Positions 57,291 through 64,000 of a DNA stretch of 64,000 nucleotides are shown here, one piece after another; the stretch's first letter is position 1, and each line of letters opens with the position of its first letter. The translations under genes were made by a program, and so were the position numbers. The stretch lies in the NCBI GenBank assembly GCA_028641055.1, contig JAPCYS010003742.1:114077-178076 (forward strand). Reading direction: 5' to 3'. The notes below the pieces were generated by a model. It made no database searches. It was not told the DNA's origin and saw only the letters and a list, made by a program, of their open reading frames with translations. This stretch comes from Alopecurus myosuroides (lineage: Eukaryota > Streptophyta > Magnoliopsida > Poales > Poaceae).

Positions 57291-58862
57291 AATTTTTTTT
57301 TGTAAAACAAGTCATGCTAAAGAGTGGACACGAAATACGCTAATTACTTCGACAAAAATAAATCAAAACTAATTTTTTTAGAGAAATAAAAAATATAAAG
57401 CTAATATGCAGCAAAACTACACAAAATTACCTTGGAAAGGAAGGAAAATGGTAATAATCTTTGAATTTTAAAAAATCATTAATTAAAATATCATCAATGT
57501 CGCGCTAAAGATGAAACAAAAATAAATAGAAATATTCGTACAATAAAGAAAATTTAAACTTGTTCGTGCGACGCTACACATTAACTAGCAATGAGAAAAT
57601 TATTACAGCAATAGAAAAAAGAGCAACAAAGAACAAACGAATAGAAATCAATGGAGATATGAAAGCTACACCTATTCAAGAAAACAAGACCGATAGAAGT
57701 AAAGCCCAACGCATATTTCCCGATTGAAATGAGAAGGCCCCAGAGAGTTGGTTCCTTCCTGACATGACACACTTGGTTACGATCAGCTGCCGATCAATCA
57801 GGTAAATGAACGGATAAACAGTCGACTAGAAATTAACAAATTCTCAATAGACTAGAATTTAACAAATTCTCACTCGACTAAGAATTATCAAACCCGAAAA
57901 AATAATAATTATCTGACCCGATGCGTTCATCAAGTCACGCTGGTTTGACAAATTCGCATTTTGTGTGCCTCCTACACCAACAAAAAATATAGTACTGACA
58001 AAAAAAATCCCAATAGATCCACATAAACATAAATCCAATAAAAAAATCAAGGTATTATAAGCTGCAAATTTATTTTAGCCCTCTCGAAGTCTCTCTACTC
58101 TGCTGCCCTTATTCACACAAAAATATTTTAAACTGTTGACACACACCTTTATATTGAGACTAGTAGCAATTCTACACTGCCCATTGGTAAAAAAATAAAC
58201 CAGCATTACCATTTTGACTCATTCTAAACCACTAATGAGCAGTCTCTTAAAAGAAATCATATTTGGCCAGGCTAAAAATAGCTTGCATCTAATCATAAAT
58301 TGTTTAGAATTTTACGGGGTAATTAACCTGGAAATAGTCAAAACCACCTGGAAAAAAATGAATGGAGTATATTAACTGAACAAATCATAAAGAACAACAG
58401 TCCACACAAACCACATCAGGCCACCGTAACCATCCCACGTTTTCTCCACAAAATAATATTTGTGCAAATCTATCAAAAAAGAAACGCACAAACAAAAACC
58501 CAGGAACGCTTCTCTCTCCATATTCCTATCACCTAGCCCAGACTGCTACACCTAGCCCAGCCTACTACCACGAAACAAAGACAAACAACACAAGACCAGA
58601 CCACACAGACCGATAAAAACAAAACCGTGAGACGACATCAACCAGCCCACGAAAATCAAGACGATAAACCAAAGACATCACGACCAGACGCGAATAATAA
58701 AGCAATTAGAAGATCTGATGGTTTAGCATCTGACTGAGATTTAAGGTAAATCTCAGCTAGCTGAGAATTAGCAAAACTGAACAAATAAGGTTTGTACTGC
58801 CAATTGTAATAGCAGCTTCACGCGTGCATTCTACTCCCAGCTAGCACACTAGAGACGACAAC
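57291..58862. other. AT-rich intergenic region, no gene seen
   Basis: Short ORFs (57581-57772, 57859-58050, both minus) are hydrophobic AT-rich noise. No TE structure was identified. Confidence 0.4.
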
Positions 58863-58976
58863 ATGGACTCGAAAAAGCAGCTCCCGCTCTGGGAAGTCTG
58901 CACCAAGGCAGGCGGCGGCGTCGACCGGAAGGACGCGACTTTCAAGCTCTTACGGCATGAGAATCTCGACCGTTAA
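58863..58976 (+). CDS. 37-aa ORF, probable truncated gene start
   Basis: ATG 58863 to TAA 58974-58976: MDSKKQLPLWEVCTKAGGGV then DRKDATFKLLRHENLDR. It has GC-rich codons in an AT-rich setting, and the upstream stretch (58780-58862) looks like a gene leader with ACAACATGG context. The frame is lost where the dispersed segment starting GAGAATCTCG (58957) begins, so this looks like the first exon of a gene cut off by an insertion or rearrangement. The family is unknown. Confidence 0.35.
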   Translation: MDSKKQLPLWEVCTKAGGGVDRKDATFKLLRHENLDR

Positions 58977-59534
58977 ATATATATTGTAGACAGCTAGTGG
59001 ATTATAAATGGCAATCCACTAAGATTATGTTTCCAACTTTCCATCGTTTGGATAGGGCGTGTTGCTCTCAAGTTACATACATTACTAGTGTTACTTATAT
59101 GCTTGGAACCTACACATTGGGGGCTTCGCTGGAAGATTTTAGGAGCGGTGGTCAGTACCAGGATTTGTTCGTGTCATAAGTAAAGCACCGATTTTATTTT
59201 ATTTGCACCGAGCACCAGAAATGATACTTCGTCAATATTAGCATATGTTTGTCGCCTAATATTCAGAATTTTAAAAGTGTTTTCATTTTATTATAGACTA
59301 AACATGCAGGAGTAGGTGAGCTTGGGAGTCCATCTTACTATGTATTAAATTGGGATCGAACATAATAGTTCCTAATTGTATGTCTTGTCCCCGCAAAAAT
59401 ATCGCTACAAATCTGATAATCCTGACGATCGATGTAAGAATAGGGTATGGTATCCTCCCGTCCTCCGTCACAATTGGAAAAATATCGGATTGCTCTCCAT
59501 CCAGGTCATGGGAGGGGAGATGTTATGCGCTATG
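58977..59534. other. Dispersed segment related to 37570-38130
   Basis: No gene. The order of short matches with the region right of the large CACTA element (see 37570-38639) supports a shared repeat. Confidence 0.4.
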
Positions 59535-59830
59535 CTAGTAGGGTCAAGTTTGGAGCTTACACGTAGCCTCAGTCGATAGTTTGGGCCTGCGCACATTTAT
59601 TGTGTCTAATTATTTCGTTAAAGAGTACTAAACACCAGTTTGTTAGTTTGTTGAGCTTGTGCACTAGGGTGTGTGTGTGTGAGTGTGGTGTGAATCCCTG
59701 CGACTGTGGCGTTAGTGTGGTGTGAGTTTATGCTCAAGTTCACATACTACTGTTGTACTATAGAGAGGACTCTAAAAAAATAATAATGCAAGAAATTTAG
59801 TAGTGCACACCACTTAAAAATTACACGTAT
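59535..59830 (+). repeat. ~290-bp direct repeat, copy 1
   Basis: GTCAAGTTTGGAGCTTACACG, CTTGTGCACTAGGGTGTGTG, GAGTTTATGCTCAAGTTCAC and the region to AAAAATTACACG recur in the same order and orientation at 61786-62072, with many substitutions. It has a TG-rich simple-repeat section. Confidence 0.85.
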
Positions 59831-61744
59831 GGTTGGATTATAATTTATTTTCCATGGATATGGTCGTGTTCAAAACTTCGAGGGATGACAGATTGCATGA
59901 AAAGAAAAAAAATGAAGCATAAGATAAAAAAGAACGAGGCTTAAGTTGTTGTAATTATGCATGCGCTTGTCAAGTCTAGGGATGATGTTATTGCAGTTTG
60001 AGAAAACGACTTGAAACCAAGGATGGTTTCTCTTGAAGAATAGGAGGATGATGTGGCGCCCCCTATATTAGATGTTACGTATACTGCAGCCTATGAAATA
60101 GTTGTTTCTGTATTTACTGGCAAGTTGGATGTCACATATACAAATAAACTACGCACTAAGCAGTATAGTATCAGAAGATCACAACAAAATCAGAATTTCT
60201 ATTTTATTTGTGCCTGCTAAAGACAAATACAAGCAAAGAAATAATTCTGCCCGATATAAAATTAGCTCCTATCTTTTAAACCACCAGGCCCACCATAGAA
60301 AATTGAGTTGTTGGGCATGAGTTTCTTGCCGATGGAGTATTTGTCCATGCATGCATGTGGCTGGGTTCCACCTCGACCATTCACGTCAAGGAGGTGCACC
60401 AATCAATAGACCTAGCGTACACGTTAATAAAAAAGGTCCCGATCATAGTTGTTTTTGTTTACTTATTATGTTAAATTACATTTCCTGATAAAAAATATGT
60501 TAAATTACGTTTCCTTATGTAAATTATGTAAAAGAGAGTTGAAATTATTTTGGGGTTGAGAATATAGAAAAAGTCCTATGTCGGGAGACACCAATATCGT
60601 TCGTTTTTCTTGCTGATTTGTTAGAATCTGTTGCACGTGTCGTGGAGTAGATCAAATCTGCTCACTGGCCGAAGTTATCGAATGAATCCTTGTTTTTTTT
60701 ATGAAAGATTAGATCAAAATTATTTTGGATCATGCTTATCTGTATCACATGATTAACGATGGCCTGCGATTTACGGAGGTCCAAGATTTCGTCCACAATG
60801 CTTACGTGAGTGGTTTCTTCTTCTAGCACCCGGAACAATTCGTGTACTAGTGGAACATTTTATACTAAACATTTTTTTTCTTTATTTACACAAATTTTAG
60901 TTATATCAATGTATTTTTTTAATTATATTTAACAAAAGGAACCACATTATTGTTTTGGTTAAATAAATAATCAAAGTTTAAATATATTCCGTTCAATTGT
61001 GTAATATTGTTAAGCACATGTCTATCTTGAATTTCCAATATTATTTTCAAAAATTCTCTTTGAGTCAAATGTTTTTTAAGTGTTCGACGCTAGAAACCTG
61101 TAACAAAATCAAATTTATTTGAAAATTAATTTGTGCCACTCAAGGGTACATAATGTGTATGAACATGTTTATGTATATCTCTTATCTTTAAATATCTTTA
61201 TAGGTGGTTCTAAAGTGTACGAGTCTGGTAAGTATCCCAATCAAAGTTTGCGACGAATGGCTAGCTTAATCGTACTAACGGAGATTCTGAAGTATCGGAG
61301 TTGGAAAAAATAGTTTATCCTATAACCCTATCATTTCTGTTCGCTAGTTGACGTTGCTTGTTTGGTCTTTCATCGTCGTTAAATATTATCATTATATCCT
61401 TCATGGTCTATAATTGGATCACGATGTACGATGCTTAGGTAACAAGCAAGAAACTCATCTAAGGTTATAGTATTCTTCATTCTCACTTGATCGGATTAGA
61501 TTTATATACGCCGCTTTCTAGACTATGCATCCATTTTGGAAACTGAAAGATCTAGGGTCTAAACACGAGAAACTCGCCTACCAACGGAAACTTATGCATT
61601 TCGTGAGACACACCTTCTTGATTTTATTGAGCAAGACTTCTGCTTGATGTGCATGTCAAGAAATGAAAAGGAGAATAAGATATACATGATATGCATAAGG
61701 ATAAAAAAGTATATGTTAGAGACTATTGTTGTTAAACTATTAGA
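59831..61744. other. AT-rich DNA between the direct repeats
   Basis: About 1.9 kb without a recognisable ORF or TE domain. The longest frames are 60-72 aa and unlike known proteins. Confidence 0.4.
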
Positions 61745-61750
61745 ATACGT

Positions 61751-61782
61751 ATGCCCCTATCATCGCACGGGCATTCAACTAG
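61751..61782 (+). mobile_element. Helitron-like 3' terminus
   Basis: ATGCCC (61751-61756) and GGGCAT (61769-61774) form a hairpin around a CATCGCAC-type loop, followed by TTCAA and CTAG before a T (61779-61783). Hairpin plus CTRR-T is the Helitron 3' end. I could not find the matching 5' TC end, so the element's extent is unknown. Confidence 0.5.
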
Positions 61783-61785
61783 TAC

Positions 61786-62072
61786 CGTCAAGTTTGGAGC
61801 TTACACGTGTACCCCCAGCCGATAGTTTGGGCATGCCCCATTAACTGTTTCTCATTCTTTCGTTGTGACTGCTAAACTCACGTTTGGTGATTTGTGTAGC
61901 TTGTGCACTAGGGTGTGTGTGAGTGCAATGTCAATGCACGCGAGTGGGGCGTGAGTGTAGTGTGAGTTTATGCTCAAGTTCACATACTATAGCTGTACTA
62001 TAGAGTGGCCTCTAAAGATAATATTAATGCAAGAATTTTAGTAGTCCACACCATTAAAAAATTACATATATT
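61786..62072 (+). repeat. ~290-bp direct repeat, copy 2
   Basis: Pairs with 59535-59830. Both copies are preceded by CTAGTA and two different bases, so the shared unit includes that edge. Confidence 0.85.
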
Positions 62073-63465
62073 AGAAGTTCGAACTAATGAAAATCTCTGA
62101 TAGACAAAAAATACAAGAATTCCAAAAGTTCAACAGAAGTTTTACAAGAAAAATCATTCAGAAAATTCTAAACCTAAAAAATTGAATACCAGGTAGTTGT
62201 TCAGAAAAACGAATGATTGAAATACTATTCAATATATTCTTACCTGAACAATATTTTCTGACCTTACGAACCTATTTTAAAATTATATTGTAAATTTTTT
62301 TTTCAACAAAGTATATTTACAAACTTGAGAAAGAAATAGTCATAGAGTTAAAAAAATGTTTGTGAGGTTTAATGTTTCTCATGATTTTGAAAATCGATTG
62401 GGATAACTTTCATATAGTTAAGAAAATTCTTCGCAAGGTTCAAAAAAATATTCATGAGGTTTAAAATATGTTGATGTATTTAAAATAAATTGTTCATGCA
62501 GTTCAAAATAAATATCACAAAGTGAAAAACAGGTATCGTGTACTTCAAATAAAATATTGACGTGAGAGGAAAATGTTCACGAGTTTAAAAAGATTATACA
62601 TGAATTTTAAATATGTTCACACATTAAAAAAATGTACTTACTTAAAAAGTGTTCACCTACAATTTACAATAATAAGCGAGGAAATGTTCACATATTTATA
62701 AAATCTTAATGTATTTACAAAATATTCGCGAATTATAATATATTCATGAGTTTAAAACTGTCCATAAATTTGAAAATATTCAGAACATTTTACAAATGCT
62801 CATGATTTTTCTTAAAGAGAACAAATATTAACAAACATAGAAAAGAAAAATACAACCAGTAAAACCAAAAGTGAAATGGATAATAAAAACCGATCAGAAA
62901 CTTCTTTAGACCATTGAAAATAGCCTATCTAGGCTATCCACATATATAAAGTATTATGCTATTGTTCAGTGTTGGCTAGTTATTCAGTCTATGTGGATCA
63001 CCCACAGCACGACACTAAACGCCGAAGCCAGGATTCTACTCCTCGTTAATCGGTAGTTAGGCTCCTTCATCCGGGCGTCGGACGCAAGATCTTTCCCCCG
63101 ATGCTAGTTCTTTTTTGGACGGCGAGAGAAAAGTGGAAGCGCATGGAAACATGTAGTTAATTAGCATACGGAATAAGATGCGAGCGTTGCGAATGTGGAC
63201 CCTTGGTTTCCAATTTTATCTCATATATTATTCTTTATCGTCCAGTAAAGGGCCACCGCATTGTGGATGCTCTTATGCTACATAGCGACACGTCGGAATC
63301 CGAAGATGTTAATTTATGCATTCTACAAGATTATTAAATAAATGCCAAAATCAAGATTAGCAAGAAACCCATTAAGTAATATTACATGATCCTCTAAATG
63401 CGAAAAGTGTCATCATTCACCGCAAAAAAAAAAGTGTCATCATTAATTTACTATTAGGAATTTAC
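62073..63465. other. AT-rich region with a diffuse GTTCA-AGTTTAAAA motif
   Basis: From about 62330 to 62810, variants of TGTTCAxGAGTTTAAAA recur every 25-40 bp (for example 62574, 62610, 62690, 62745), an eroded minisatellite. The remainder shows no gene. Confidence 0.45.
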
Positions 63466-63690
63466 TCAGCGAGGATTACTTATGATGTAAAGACTGTAGA
63501 ACCCCTTAATTACATTTCTGCATTCTACAGGAGTATACATGTACATGATGTAGTCTAGGCTAGCAAGTAGTTTCTCTTTTCCTTTTGTTTCTATAACACA
63601 TTTGACTGAACTCTTTGTGTGCTTCTTGCACAATCCACATGGAACTGCAGGTGGTAGGAGATAACACGTATATCGGCATGGCCTCAATTA
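63466..63690 (-). other. Unrecognised 73-codon open frame
   Basis: The minus frame reads CGLCKKHTKSSVKCVIETKG and LASLDYIMYMYTPVECRNVI, with five cysteines. It starts at a TTG, not an ATG. It could be part of a terminal exon of a minus-strand gene lying beyond the window, or chance. No family is recognised. Confidence 0.2.
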
Positions 63691-64000
63691 ATCCTGCAAT
63701 AACGCCCATGCTTTAATGTTCAGTTTGCCTTTGTTCTACGTCAAGTGAAGCGCTAATACTATCTACTTGTGTTTGGATTCTCTGATTTATTCGGCTGCGG
63801 TTCACCAACTCAAGGATCTGCAAATATGTGCTTGCTGGTTTTCCTGCTGCCTTGTTTGTAAGAGCTTCCAGGCTAAAAGTCTGTATGGTCATTGTTTAGT
63901 TTTTGTGTGACTGCCACTGGAACTGGAATTTTCTATTGTATTTGAGCCCAAGAAACATGACATCATCTTGTAACCGGATTTTCAAGCATGGTTGAAGCAT
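63691..64000. other. Unique-looking end of window
   Basis: Mixed-composition DNA resembling UTR rather than a TE (for example GTATTTGAGCCCAAGAAAC). A gene may lie just past the edge. Nothing can be assigned. Confidence 0.25.

Noticed and set aside
63466..63687. 73-aa Cys-containing ORF as a secreted peptide gene
   Set aside because: No ATG start, no convincing signal peptide and no family match. It is listed only as an unassigned frame.

Overview
The window looks like nuclear DNA from a grass, most likely a pooid such as a member of the wheat/barley tribe. The evidence is the dense nested LTR retrotransposons, grass-type CACTA elements with CCGGGAC-type subterminal repeats, CTCCCTCC-type Stowaway MITEs, 5'-truncated LINEs, and GT-AG introns in the few host-like genes. 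No prokaryotic gene organisation is visible. Most of the sequence is transposable element (TE) derived and broken. The three gene-like loci I can name are a truncated NLR, a DEDDy 3'-5' exonuclease gene and a BAHD acyltransferase.

Layout. (a) 231-1755, minus: two-exon CC-NB-ARC resistance gene that stops before ARC2/LRR. (b) 2592-18660: an old Copia element (355-bp LTRs). Its pol was hit twice: by a 1.08-kb Mutator-like element (5703-6783, 9-bp target duplication) and by a young Gypsy element (7485-17696, CTTCG target duplication) with 4.6-kb LTRs around only 1.04 kb of internal DNA. (c) 19411-20930: an array of ~382-bp units, each an imperfect palindrome, i.e. ~190-bp monomers in alternating orientation. 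(d) 21737-37569: a 15.8-kb CACTA element with a decayed Transposase_24-like plus Ulp1-like ORF. It is split by a minus-strand long-LTR retroelement in the arrangement LTR-internal-LTR-partial internal (22906-34711), with a deletion at the right junction.

(e) 38.6-40.8 kb: remnant ORF, ~116-bp tandem repeats and a GC-rich repeat region. (f) 41.0-45.2 kb: possible captured fragments, a 5'-truncated LINE with a poly-A tail, and the 3' end of a second LINE. (g) 45.2-47.5 kb: a CACTA-like non-autonomous element carrying an apparently intact RNase D/WRN-type exonuclease gene, a 60-bp AT-rich array and a 5S rRNA-like stretch. (h) 47.5-48.8 kb: a second CACTA-like end with TTTGCCGTGTG repeats. (i) 49185-50423, minus: BAHD acyltransferase whose reading frame lacks an upstream ATG. 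(j) 51.4-54.7 kb: degraded LTR-like sequence. (k) 54957-57290: a duplicated minisatellite block with a MITE dimer. (l) 57.3-64.0 kb: AT-rich intergenic DNA with a 290-bp direct repeat, a Helitron-like 3' end and short unrecognised ORFs.

The genes do not form a pathway. The interest lies in TE biology: nested insertion order, host sequences carried by DNA transposons, and repeat arrays able to form long hairpins. All coordinates come from reading the sequence by eye; identities and ages are estimates, and no database search was run.
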